The notes under the pieces: model-generated
The model's input: the letters and a program-made list of their open reading frames with translations, nothing else
Database searches by the model: none
Told to the model about the DNA's origin: nothing
Source: Euglena gracilis
Taxonomy: Eukaryota > Euglenida > Euglenophyceae > Euglenales
Assembly (NCBI GenBank): GCA_039621445.1
Contig: CP154955.1
Span: forward strand, 39,006,426 to 39,070,425
Direction of reading: 5' to 3'
Length of the DNA stretch: 64,000 nt
Shown: positions 55,285 to 64,000 of the stretch, piece after piece
Layout: each line of letters opens with the position of its first letter
Numbering within the stretch: position 1 is the first letter of the stretch
Translations under genes and position numbers: made by a program

Positions 55285-56431
55285 GTGAGTGTGCAAACGA
55301 GTACCGTTTTTTTTGTTTGGGCAAGGATGAATTTCTTGACTTCTCACTTGTTTTTTTGCAATGTTCTTTTTCCTTCTCCCCTCTTCTTTGTTTCATCACA
55401 GCAAGCATGACGGGACATTGCAGAAAAGCCTCTTCAAAAAAAGGACACCAAGCCACTTGGTGGGGACGCGGGGGGGACGCGGGGGGGGGGGGACGCGGGG
55501 GCCCAACCCCCTGAGTAGGATTCTGATACAAAAACTGTGTCCATAACACCGGTTCAGCCCGCGAAACTGAGTTCCAGAACACCAGTTCGGGCGGCAGCCC
55601 AAACCAGCGTTTTGGAACACAGTTCCGCGGCCCGAACCGGCGTTCTGGACACAGTTTGTTGAAACTGTGGATTAGGGGCTCTGGCTTCACGCCCGAACCG
55701 GCATTCAAGGAATCACAGCCAATGTCGCCCCAAATGCCCAGTTTTTGAACATTTTTGAGCACCTTTTGGGCCCCTTGGGCTCATGGCCATGTCGATCGGC
55801 CGATTGAAGTTTTCATGCATCTAATGCCATGTTACCCATCAATCGAAAGCTCTTCTCAAGGGCTTTTGACAGATGGCCACAGGATTCAGCCATTATGCAC
55901 ATAGTGCTTATTTTCAGCGCTCGTGTATTCCAAAATGACATGACATCTTAATTTGTGAAATACCACACCTCAGGTGCAATACAGCATAACGTGACCCCCC
56001 CCCTAAATGGCACCCCCTGGGAGCGTTTTGACCCCCCCTGGCGACAATTAGGGGGGGTGACATTTAGGGGGGGGTTACTCAATTTACCCTACCCGTCCAT
56101 GGGTAACCCCCCCCTAATTGTCGCCCCCCAAGGGGGGGGGCCAATTAGGGATCCTAGGGGGGGGGGGTGACATATAGGGGGGGTTACGTCATCAATCGAA
56201 AGCTCTCCCCAAGACCTTTTGCTTGGTACCCTCAGAACTCAGCCACACTGCATAGCGCCCTGAAAATCACGGGTCGCATGTTCCGACCCTGGAGACAAGC
56301 CTTGGGACCCCCCCCCTGTACAGTTCCAACCCCCCCCCTCCTGGGACCCCCCCCTCCCCCACTTCCAACCCCCCCCCGAGACAGATGAAAAAAATTAAAA
56401 ACGTGTTCAGCCCGCCAAATGCCTGCCCTGA

Positions 56432-56605
56432 AATTCGTGGTCATGAACACGTTTTCAATGAGGGCATTTGTGGCAATGACACGTTTTCAGTGCAGGCATC
56501 TGTGTTCAGGCACGTTTTCAATGAGGGCATTTGTGGCAATGACACGTTTTCAGTGAAGGCATCTGTGTTCAGGCACGTTTTCAGTGAGGGCATCTGTGGC
56601 AACCC
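56432..56605 (+). repeat. 63-bp tandem repeat, CACGTTTTCARTGAGGGCAT
   Basis: Just under three units that keep one reading frame (HVFNEGICGNDTFSV, ASVFR). A further 1.3 units occur at 58853-58930. Confidence 0.9.
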
Positions 56606-56799
56606 CAAGCAAGAAACGAAAATCGCTATCAGGAAAAATCGGCGTGCGGTTGAGAGGCCGGGTGGTCCTCAACGGGTGAGGCGGGTCGGGGGCACTATAC
56701 AACACGAAGAAGACGACAACAAGAAGGCTAGGTTGCCTTGGCACAACGACAGGGAAGGGGCGAAAACCACGGCACACGACAGGCTTTCCACAAAAAAGA

Positions 56800-57322
56800 G
56801 CCATACTTTGGTGGCCGCCGCAAATCTTGGCAATGAAAATGATATGCCAAACTGCAGGCGTCACAGACAACTTTGTTCAGTTCCACACAATTTGGATTTT
56901 TTGGAATGGCAACACCACAGAAACCACATTTCTCCTGTTTTATAGGCAGTCGGGACACAACACGAGGCACAGGGGGTTGGTCAGGGGAGGGAACAGAGCT
57001 GACCGCAGGAGCGGAACGTTGCTCGGCGGTGGGAAAGACAGAGGGAACACTGGTCAGGTCCTGATTTTCGACCGAGTGTTCGTCACTTGGTGGGGCGCAA
57101 AAACAAACGTTGAGCCACACACTGTTCGATGACGCTCGCCTCATCGAACAACAGGCTGGGTTCCAGCTCCCATCCCGTCCAGGCAACAAAGAAAGCATCC
57201 AGCTCAGGATAAGAGGCTTGCCGATGTTGACACAGTTTGGCGAACTCCAAACAGTTGGCAACAGCAGCAAGCTCTGCACCCACGGAGCCGGACTTTTTCT
57301 TTGTGTTGCCCTGTGCCACCAA
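56800..57322 (-). pseudogene. Recombinase N-terminal part plus PHD finger, no catalytic domain (element D)
   Basis: From 57322 the frame reads CLEFAKLCQHRQASYPELDA and FFVAWTGWELEPSLLFDEAS, matching locus B's FQKVCELRGATFDKLDDWLL and LLAFAFWTAKVTCLFD. After a shift near a TTTTT run (about 57100) it reads a serine/proline linker, then KCGFCGVAIPKNPNC and VVCDACSLAYHFHC, with C-x2-C and C-x2-C-x4-H-x2-C of a PHD finger. The last C-x2-C is obscured by a T-run indel. The recombinase catalytic half is absent, as in an internal-deletion derivative. Confidence 0.6.
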
Positions 57323-57534
57323 GGTGCCATGAAGGGGGTCAACCTTCGGCTTCTTGGAATCTTGCTGGTATACCGCGAGAGCATAGTGGGCATTTTTTTT
57401 GTTTTTTTTAAAAAAAACAATGTGTTTTTTAAAAAAAACACTAAAAAAACATCAAAAAAAACAAAAGGGAAATTTCATTGAGAAAACTCGTTATGAAACA
57501 CCCAAACCATACTTTGAAACCGTGTCTGGGGGGC

Positions 57535-57640
57535 TCCGTTTTCATGCCCGAACCGGCGTCTGGGACGCCGGTTCGGGCGGGAAATTTCTGCGCCGAACCG
57601 GCGTCCCAGACGCCGGTTCGGGCGGGAAACCGGCGTCTGG
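57535..57640. repeat. Four alternating 15-mer end motifs
   Basis: GCCCGAACCGGCGTC / GACGCCGGTTCGGGC pairs, twice, with spacers of 3 and about 12 bp. Confidence 0.9.
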
Positions 57641-58344
57641 GGGACCCAAAATAAAAAGTGCCAAAAAGTGTCCAAAAGGGCTTGTAGACATGTGGTAATC
57701 ACATTTGCGCAGTTTTTGGGTGGTCTTGGGCCAAAAATTGGGGGTTTTTGAGGAAAAGTTTCCTTTTGGCCAATTTTGGAGAATTTCTGAAATAGAATAC
57801 CACACAGCATGGCTGAAATCTAAGGCCATCTGCTGAAAGCCCTTGAGAAGAGCTTTCGATCGATGGGTAACATGGCAGCTGAAAAGTGGAATTTCAGGTA
57901 TGCAAATGGGGTCCGAAAAATGCGGAAAAATGCGATCGCTGATTTTGAGGTCGCTTTGCAATCTGGCTGAGTTCTGTGGGTACCAAGCGAAAGGTGTTGG
58001 CGAGACCTTTCGTTTGATATGCAATATGCAACCTGAGCTGTGGGATTTGACAAATTAGGATGTCAAATTTTGGAATAAACGATCGCTGAAAATAAGCGCT
58101 GCGTGCATTATGGCCGAATCCTGTGATTATCTGTCGAAAGCCCTTGAGAAGAGCTTTCGATTAATGGGTAACATGGCTTTATAAGTGTGGAATCTGCCAT
58201 TTTTTGACCGGCGGCCCATTTGGGCCAAAATCGCCCAAAACTGCCCCAAACATGGGTATTTTGGGCGAAATTGGCCGTGATTCCCTAGCCGCCGGTTCGG
58301 GCATGAAAACGGAGCCCCCTAGCCACGGTTTCAAAAACTGGTCC

Positions 58345-58454
58345 CAGACGCCGGTTCGGGCGGGAAACCTGTGCCTGGGACGCCGGTTCGGGCTACCGCC
58401 CGAACCGGCGTCCCAGGCACAGGTTTCCCGCCCGAACCGGCGTCTGGGACACAG
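58345..58454. repeat. Perfect large palindrome of end motifs
   Basis: Arms of about 50 bp, each with two 15-mers, meet at a short TAC centre. This is the densest motif cluster. Confidence 0.92.
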
Positions 58455-58852
58455 TTCTCGATATAGAATCCTACTCAGTTCAAAAAAGTGCCAAAAATGG
58501 TCGAAAACATCCAAAAAAGCAGAAAAAATGCAATTTTATTACTTTTCCATTTTTTATGGGAGGTAGTTTTTGGCAAAACTAACCCAGAAGTTGCAAAAAT
58601 GACCGAAAATACGCATTCAAAAATTTTTCTTTGCAAAACCTAGTGGGCGTTTTTTTTGTTTTTTTTAAAAAAAAATTGTTAGAAATAATAAAAAAAACAA
58701 CGTCAAAAAAAACAGGCGTGCCCACTATGCGCGAGAGCAGCCAGGAACAGTTCCGTTCTAGGAGTGCTGGCAAAAGACCATTCACAAAGTTTGCCGTGCG
58801 TTTGGCCATATTGGCAGGGCTGCGGGAAAAAGGAAAAAAGAAAAAAAGGGGG

Positions 58853-58930
58853 GGTGACACGTTTTCAGTGAGGGCATTTGTGGCAATGACACGTTTTCAG
58901 TGAAGGCATCTGTGTTCAGGCACGTTTTCA
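58853..58930 (+). repeat. Outlying copy of the 63-bp repeat
   Basis: Same wording as 56432-56605, 2.4 kb away and outside element D's right arm. Confidence 0.85.
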
Positions 58931-59050
58931 GGCTGAAATCTGGGCTCAGCCACAATTTGTGTATAAAAAAAAACGGTTTGCTTTTTGAAACAAAAAAATG
59001 TCTTTTTTAAGGGGGTGGTGCGGGTCGCGGGGGGGGGGGGGTTATGGGGG

Positions 59051-59096
59051 GTCGCTGAGCTCTTATCTCTTTAGAGTAAGAGCGAAGCTTACCACC
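59051..59096. repeat. Conserved 46-bp hairpin block, copy 1
   Basis: Begins GTCGCTGAGC, contains GCTCTTATCTCTTTAGAG then TAAGAGC (stem with one bulge and TTTA loop), and ends GCTTACCACC. Identical copies lie at 61111 and 62141. Confidence 0.95.
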
Positions 59097-59159
59097 GGCG
59101 AAACCCCCCCCTCGACCCCCCCCCTCCCCGCCCCCCCCCCCTCGGGGCCACCAGGAGAA

Positions 59160-59420
59160 CCGACGGATTATCACCATGATCCCGGCCCCGTTCCCGGAAT
59201 TTTTTTTCCAGTTGCGAGCGACTGGATTTCTAGTTTCCGAATCACCTGGGTTTGACCCCCAACTCCCCACCAGGCCCGAGTTATTCACGCGCGAAGGGGT
59301 CCAAACTGGGTAGGATCGGCCCGCCCCCCTGGATAAGCCCCCCCCCCTTTGGACTCTGCCATTTCGGCCAAAAAAATGTCAATTTTCAAAATATCTCCAA
59401 AATGAAGCCAAATCAAAGAA
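59160..59420. repeat. Dispersed satellite-related repeat
   Basis: Matches 54640-54860: GATTATCACCATGA, GCGAGCGACTGGAT, CCCCAACTCCCCACC, AAGGGGTCCAAACTGG, GGACTCTGCCATTTCG. Confidence 0.85.
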
Positions 59421-59429
59421 AATGTCCGG

Positions 59430-60100
59430 AGACCTAATTTGAAGCCCTTGGGGGGGTTGGTACGCCGTGGCGAGGGGGTCCGAATAGGGGGGGGGGGGAG
59501 GGGGGGAAATGGCTGGAAAATGGCGTGGCAAGGGGGTCTCGGATGGGGGGGGGGGAGGGGTGTACCATGGTTGCACAATGAAAAATGTGTTGGGTGGCGT
59601 GGCGAGGGGGTCCGGCTAGGGGGGGGGGAGGGGGGTGAATGGCGTGGCGAGGCCCTTGGAGTGGGGGGGGGGGGAGGGGTGTACCAACCCCCCCCCCTTG
59701 GAACGCCCCATCTACCGGTACCACCCCCCCCCCTTTTTTGTCCCCCCCCCCTTTATTGTCCCTGGGCCCCGGCCGACGGGGGGTTTTTTTGGCCCGGCCA
59801 ATGAAATTCCTTTGGTACCCCTTTATTGTCCCCCCCCCCTTTATTGTCCGGTCGGGCCTCCCGGGGCAGGTCGGTGGGACAATAAAGGGGGGGGGGGGGG
59901 GTGGTATTTTGATTTCCCCGCAACTCCCCGCCCGGCCCGAGATACGGCCGTTTTCGGCGCATATGGCCGTTTTGTACACTTTTCCCACTGTCCGACTTAG
60001 CCGTTTTCGGGGGGTGGGGGGGGTCAAAAAATCGATGTTTTCAAAATTTCTCGAAAATGATGCAAAATCAAAGGAAATGCACGGAGACCTAAATTGAAGC
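59430..60100. other. G/C-tract region without gene
   Basis: GGCGTGGCGAGGGGGTCCG repeats (four units at 59467-59670), CCTTTATTGTCCCC repeats in both orientations (59740-59890), and a satellite box AACTCCCCGCC..GAGATACGGCC at 59929. Confidence 0.7.
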
Positions 60101-60256
60101 CCTTGGAACGCTCTACCTACTGGGATTTTGGTTTCCCCAACTCCCCGCCCAGCCGGAGACACGGCCGTTTTTGGGCCAATTTGGGCCGTTTCAGGCCATT
60201 TTGTACACTTTTCCCTCCCGTTTTCGGCCAAAAAAGTCGAAAAAATCGCAACAAAA

Positions 60257-60511
60257 TTTTTTTGCCCGAAACGATGTTTTTTGGCCTCCCGGACCCGGAA
60301 AAACTGTTTTTGAGCCGAAAACGAGCGCTTTTCGACCCGCCAGCGCCCCGTTTTGGGCCGCCGCCATTGACTTCGGGTCAAAACCGGAAAGTCAATGGGT
60401 GGGCGGTCCAAAACGGGGCGCTGGCGGGTCGAAAAACGCTCGTTTTCGGCTCAAAAACAGTTTTTCTTGGTCCGGGAGGCCAAAAAACATCGTTTCGGGC
60501 AAAAAAATCGA
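60257..60511. repeat. Inverted repeat with about 115-bp arms
   Basis: Left arm 60257-60376 and right arm 60388-60511 are complementary with few mismatches. Each arm is one unit of the 163-bp satellite family (CGAAAACGAGCG, GACCCGCCAGCGCCCCGTTT). Confidence 0.9.
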
Positions 60512-61110
60512 AAAAATTTTGCCCGAAACGATTTTTTTTGGCCTTTTTTCGACCCCACCGGCGCCCTGTTCTGGCACAAAACCCATGGATTTCAGGGGAG
60601 CAGAGTGGGGGAGCCGAGTAAGTCGATTATTTTCTCTTTAGAGTAGACAAAACCCAAAAAAAAAACCACCCGCCCCGAAACCGCGGAGTAGGCCGTTTTT
60701 GAGGCCATTTTCCAGACACAGGCCCACACTTTTTGTGGCAATCTGGCCCACGAAAACCGTTTTTGTTGGTGTGGATTTTTTTTTTTTTTGTTCCCGAAGG
60801 AAGGGAGTTGAAAAAACTGAGTTTCGACCGACACCCGTGCCAAAAGCCGGGGTCGCTTTTTTCAAATTGCGGCCCTGTCCGACTTTGGTTTCGAACAAAA
60901 GGCCGAAAAAGAAGTTTTTTCCAAAACCGGCCGCCGGGGGAAAGCATTTGAGGTGATTTTTGGACGGCCCGGGTTTTTTTCTTGGTACGGGCAAAACGAG
61001 TTTTTTGGGAGGCCTCCACGAAAATTTTTCGAAAACGCGTCATGTTTTGGGAAAACGTTTTTCTGAAAAATCAGGCAAAGAGCTCCATGGAGTGGCCGGT
61101 ATGTAGGGAG

Positions 61111-61156
61111 GTCGCTGAGCTCTTATCTCTTTAGAGTAAGAGCGAAGCTTACCACC
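61111..61156. repeat. Conserved 46-bp hairpin block, copy 2
   Basis: Identical to 59051-59096, followed by a C-rich tract to 61228. Confidence 0.95.
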
Positions 61157-61228
61157 CCCCCCAAACCCCCCCCCCCCCCCCCCCCCCCGCCCCCCCCCGC
61201 CCCCCCCCCCCCCCCGGCCCCCCCCCCC

Positions 61229-61510
61229 TGAGTAGGTCGGGCACCCGAGGATTATCGATGTGACCTGATTTCGGGACCCGAAAGGTTAATAGCCTATAGG
61301 TTAGGAGACGGTCCCTAGTTTGTCCAGAGCCCTTAGGTTGCCCGCAACTCCGCGCCAGGCCGGAGATCTGGCCCGAGCAAAAAAGTTGTCTACCGTTTTT
61401 TTTTTCCCAAAAAATTTTGTTGGACCGGCAAAAGGGGTCATTTTTGGGGTCAAAAAATCGAAAAATTCAAAATATCTCGAAAACGCCGGGGAGTTGAGAA
61501 AAACTAAAGA
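61229..61510. repeat. Satellite spacer block, copy 1
   Basis: CTGAGTAGGTC..GAGGATTATCGATGTGA..AATAGCCTATAGGTTAGG..AAAAAGTTGTCTACCG. A second copy lies at 62255-62520. Confidence 0.9.
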
Positions 61511-61639
61511 GTACCTCATTCCACAACTTTGGGACGCCCTATCCACCGGTATGCGCAGTTTGGGCCAACTCCCCGCCTAGCCCGAGATACGGCCGTTTTT
61601 CGGTCCAAATGGCCGTTTTGCGCACTTTTCCCACTGTCC

Positions 61640-62100
61640 GACTTAGCCGTTTTCGGGCCAAAAAGTCAAAAAAAATCGAAAATTTTTTTTTCGCCCAAAA
61701 CCATGTTTTTGGGCCTCCCGGACCCGGAAAAAGTGTTTTTGGGCCGAAAACGAGCGTTTTTCGACCCGCCGGCGCCCCGTTTTGGTTCGCCAACCCATTG
61801 ACTTTTGGCCAAAACCGGGTCAAAAAAGTCAAAAAAAATCGAAAAAATTTTTTTCGCCCAAAACCATGTTTTTTGGCCTCCCGGACCCGGAAAAAGTGTT
61901 TTTGAGCTGAAAATGAGCGTTTTTCGACCCGCCAGGGCCCCTTTTTGGGCCGCCAACCCATTGATTTTGGGTCAAAACCGGGTCAAAAAAGTTGAAAAAA
62001 ATCGAAAAAAATTTTTCGCCCAAAACCATGTTTTTTGGCCTCCCGGACCCAGAAAATATGTTTTTGGGCCAAAAATGAGTGTTTTTCGCAGGCCGGGCCG
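61640..62100 (+). repeat. 163-bp tandem satellite
   Basis: CGCCCAAAACCATG recurs at 61701, 61864 and 62027 (core CCATG), exactly 163 bp apart. Each unit contains GGCCTCCCGGACCCGGAAAA and CGTTTTTCGACCCGCC. Confidence 0.93.
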
Positions 62101-62140
62101 GGGTGGTCCCCCAAAGAGCTCAGCTCTACGTCACACCCTG

Positions 62141-62186
62141 GTCGCTGAGCTCTTATCTCTTTAGAGTAAGAGCGAAGCTTACCACC
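62141..62186. repeat. Conserved 46-bp hairpin block, copy 3
   Basis: Identical to the other two copies, 1030 bp after copy 2. Confidence 0.95.
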
Positions 62187-62254
62187 GGGTTGGAGACCCC
62201 CCCTCCCCCCCCACCCCACCCCCACCCCCCGCCACCCCGCCCCCCCCGCCCCCT

Positions 62255-62520
62255 CTGAGTAGGTCCGGGCCCCCGAGGATTATCGATGTGATTGGATTTC
62301 CGGGCCTCCAAAGTGAATAGCCTATAGGTTAGGGGAGGTTCCCTAGTTTCTCCAGAGCACTTCGGTTACCCGCAACTCCCCGCCAGTCCGGAGATATGGC
62401 CCGAGCAAAAAAGTTGTCTACCGTTTTTTTTTCCGGGGAAATTGCAGGGTCATTTTGGGGTCAAAAAATCGAAAAATTCAAAATGTCTCGAAAACGCCGG
62501 GGAGTTGCGAAAAAGTGAAG
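62255..62520. repeat. Satellite spacer block, copy 2
   Basis: Diverged copy of 61229-61510 in the same order. Confidence 0.9.
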
Positions 62521-62539
62521 AGGACGTCATTCCTCAACT

Positions 62540-63240
62540 TTGGGACGCCCGATCGATCGGTATGCGCGGTTTGGGCCGACTCCCCGCCTAGCCCGAGATA
62601 CGGCCGTTTTGGGGTTTTGGGCCAGTTGGGCCAGTTTTGGCCATTTCGGGCCCGTTCGGGGCCCGAAGCCGTATTTTGCCCGTATCTCGGGCTAGACGGG
62701 GAGTTGGAGCCCAAACCAGGGGGTCAATCATTAGGTTTAGGGGGGGGGGTTGACCGTTTTTTGGGGTTCCCAGGGCCTGGTTGTGCCGTTTTGGGCCATT
62801 TTTGGGTATTCTGGGACCCCTGATGGGACGCGAGGGCGGCCGGGCTGGGGTCCAAAAATCGAAAATTTCAAAATATCTCGAAAACGCCGCGGAGTTGAGG
62901 AAAAGTGATGGCGACCTTATTTGACGACCTTGGAACGCCCTATCGATCGGTATGCGCGGTTTAGGACAACTCCTCGCCTGGCCCGAGATACGGCCGTTTT
63001 GGGGGTTTTGGGCCCGTTTTGCCAGTTTTGGCCCGTTCAGGGCCCGAAACCGTAAATTGGCCGTATCTCGGGCTAGACGGGGAGTTGGGACTCAAACTGG
63101 GGGTCAAACATTACGTTTAGGGGGGGGGTTTTGACCGTTTTTTGGGGTTCCCGGGGTCTGGTTGTGCGATTTTGGCCAGTTTTGGGTGTTCGGGGACCCC
63201 ATCGCGCGCCGTCAGGGCGGCTGGGTGAGGGGGGGCATGT
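62540..63240. repeat. Paired 400-bp repeat with GAGATACGGCC box
   Basis: Two similar halves (62540-62830 and 62935-63230), each with GATCGATCGGTATGCGCGGTT, a direct CCCGAGATACGGCCGTTTT box and, 100 bp on, its inverse CCGTATCTCGGGCTAGACGG. Confidence 0.9.
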
Positions 63241-63399
63241 GGCAGGTCGGGACCCAAAATTTTGAAAATTTTTTTTTCGCTCAAAAACACTTTTTTTCAC
63301 TTCAGAATCAAAAAAAGTGTTTTTGAGCGAAAAATTTTTTTCCGACCCGCACCCCCCCAAGCCCCCCCCCTGGATGCCCCCCCCCCCATAGGCCGGTGG

Positions 63400-64000
63400 A
63401 TTTAGCCATTTTTGGTCAAAAAGTCAAAAAAATTCAAAAAATTTTTTTTCGCCCAAAACCATGTTTTTTGGCCTCCCGGACCGGGAAAACCAGTGTTTGA
63501 GCCGAAAACGAGCGTTTTTCGACCCGCCCGCGCCCCGTTTTGGGCTGCCAACCCATTGATTTTGGGTCAAAACTGGGTCAAAAAAGTGGACAAAAATCGA
63601 AAAAAAAATTTTTGCCCGAAACGATGTTTTTTGGCCTCCCAGACCGGAAAAAAACTTTCCCGACCCGGACCCCCCCCCCATGCCCCCCTTCCCCCCCTGG
63701 CTGGGGCCCGCCCAGCCATTGGATTCGGCCATTTTTGGGTCAAAAAATTGAAAAATTGAATTTTTTTGCCCAAAAGTATGTTTTTTGACGTCCCAGACCC
63801 GAAAAAAGTGCTTTTCGGCCGAGAATGATCGATTTTCGACCCGCCAACACCCCCGTTTTAGGCCCGAATCGTTTGGACCTGGGGGCATTTTCTATTCAAA
63901 AAAGTCTAACAAAAATAGGAATTTTTTTTTTGGGCCAAGACGATATCTTTTGGCCTCCCGGACCCTGAAAAATTATTTTTGGACCGAAAATGAGTGTTTT
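63400..64000 (+). repeat. 163-bp satellite continuing to window end
   Basis: Units at about 63459, 63625, 63779 and 63942, more diverged than the 61.7-62.1 kb units, with C/G inserts. No gene. Confidence 0.85.

Larger units (their letters stand above)
55550..58470. mobile_element. Element D with long inverted arms and PHD finger
   Basis: Left arm (about 55780-56300) is inverted relative to the right arm (about 57830-58170 and outward). Shared blocks are CTTATTTTCAGCG, ATTCCAAAAT, CGCTTGGTACCC, CAGAACTCAGCC and the GAGCTTTCGAT hairpin box. Clusters of the 15-mer motif lie at 55555-55715, 57540-57640 and 58290-58460. Inside, on the minus strand, are a recombinase N-terminal remnant and a PHD finger. 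The right arm also shares about 160 bp with the 1.23-kb terminal repeat of locus B. Confidence 0.65.

Noticed and set aside
55836-58165. Hammerhead-type ribozyme in the hairpin box
   Set aside because: The box lacks the CTGATGA and GAAA core in the needed arrangement.
59434-60646. Proline-rich frames of 150-325 codons near the satellite
   Set aside because: Sequence is satellite DNA with C/G tracts. The frames change identity between repeat copies and show no domain.

Overview
The window looks like nuclear DNA of a eukaryote, probably a microalga or other protist with a large, repeat-rich genome. Exon-sized GC-rich coding islands (55-250 bp, third codon positions mostly G or C) are joined by GT-AG introns that sit in AT-richer, repeat-filled DNA. 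There are no bacterial-style operons or ribosome binding sites. C/G homopolymer tracts, microsatellites and dispersed repeats occupy most of the sequence. The lineage cannot be fixed from sequence alone.

0-20.4 kb, all genes on the minus strand. From upstream to downstream: (1) a gene for a divergent GT23/FUT8-like fucosyltransferase, about 15.5-7.0 kb, possibly with a signal-anchor exon at 20.3 kb; most of its exon phases agree; (2) a gene ending in a SET-like domain, 6.85-3.53 kb, in which the usual NHSC motif is replaced by LWLM; (3) part of a small membrane-protein gene, 1.13 kb to the window edge. Introns hold dispersed repeats, a near-perfect 79-bp-arm hairpin and an hAT-like non-autonomous element with an exact 8-bp target duplication.

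20-41 kb. A sparse gene on the minus strand with coiled-coil exons (40.45, 37.6, 29.0, 28.7 kb and perhaps 28.1 and 27.5 kb). The rest is repeats: four copies of a 350-bp family, a 1.3-kb foldback element, CA/TA/GAT microsatellites and several G/C-rich families.

41.5-58.5 kb. A nest of related mobile elements, the most interesting part of the window. They encode a Crypton-like tyrosine recombinase and a C4HC3 PHD-type zinc finger, both decayed by stops, frameshifts and a small deletion. The elements carry clustered inverted copies of the 15-mer GACGCCGGTTCGGGC at their ends and share a terminal sequence. That sequence is present as about 99% identical direct repeats of 1.23 kb around one copy and as diverged inverted arms around another. 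I infer a recombinase acting on palindromic sites, perhaps through circles, but this is not shown.

58.9-64 kb. Satellite-like DNA: a 163-bp tandem repeat, a 115-bp-arm palindrome, a 46-bp block conserved without change in three copies spaced 2060 and 1030 bp apart, and long C/G tracts. No convincing gene was found there.
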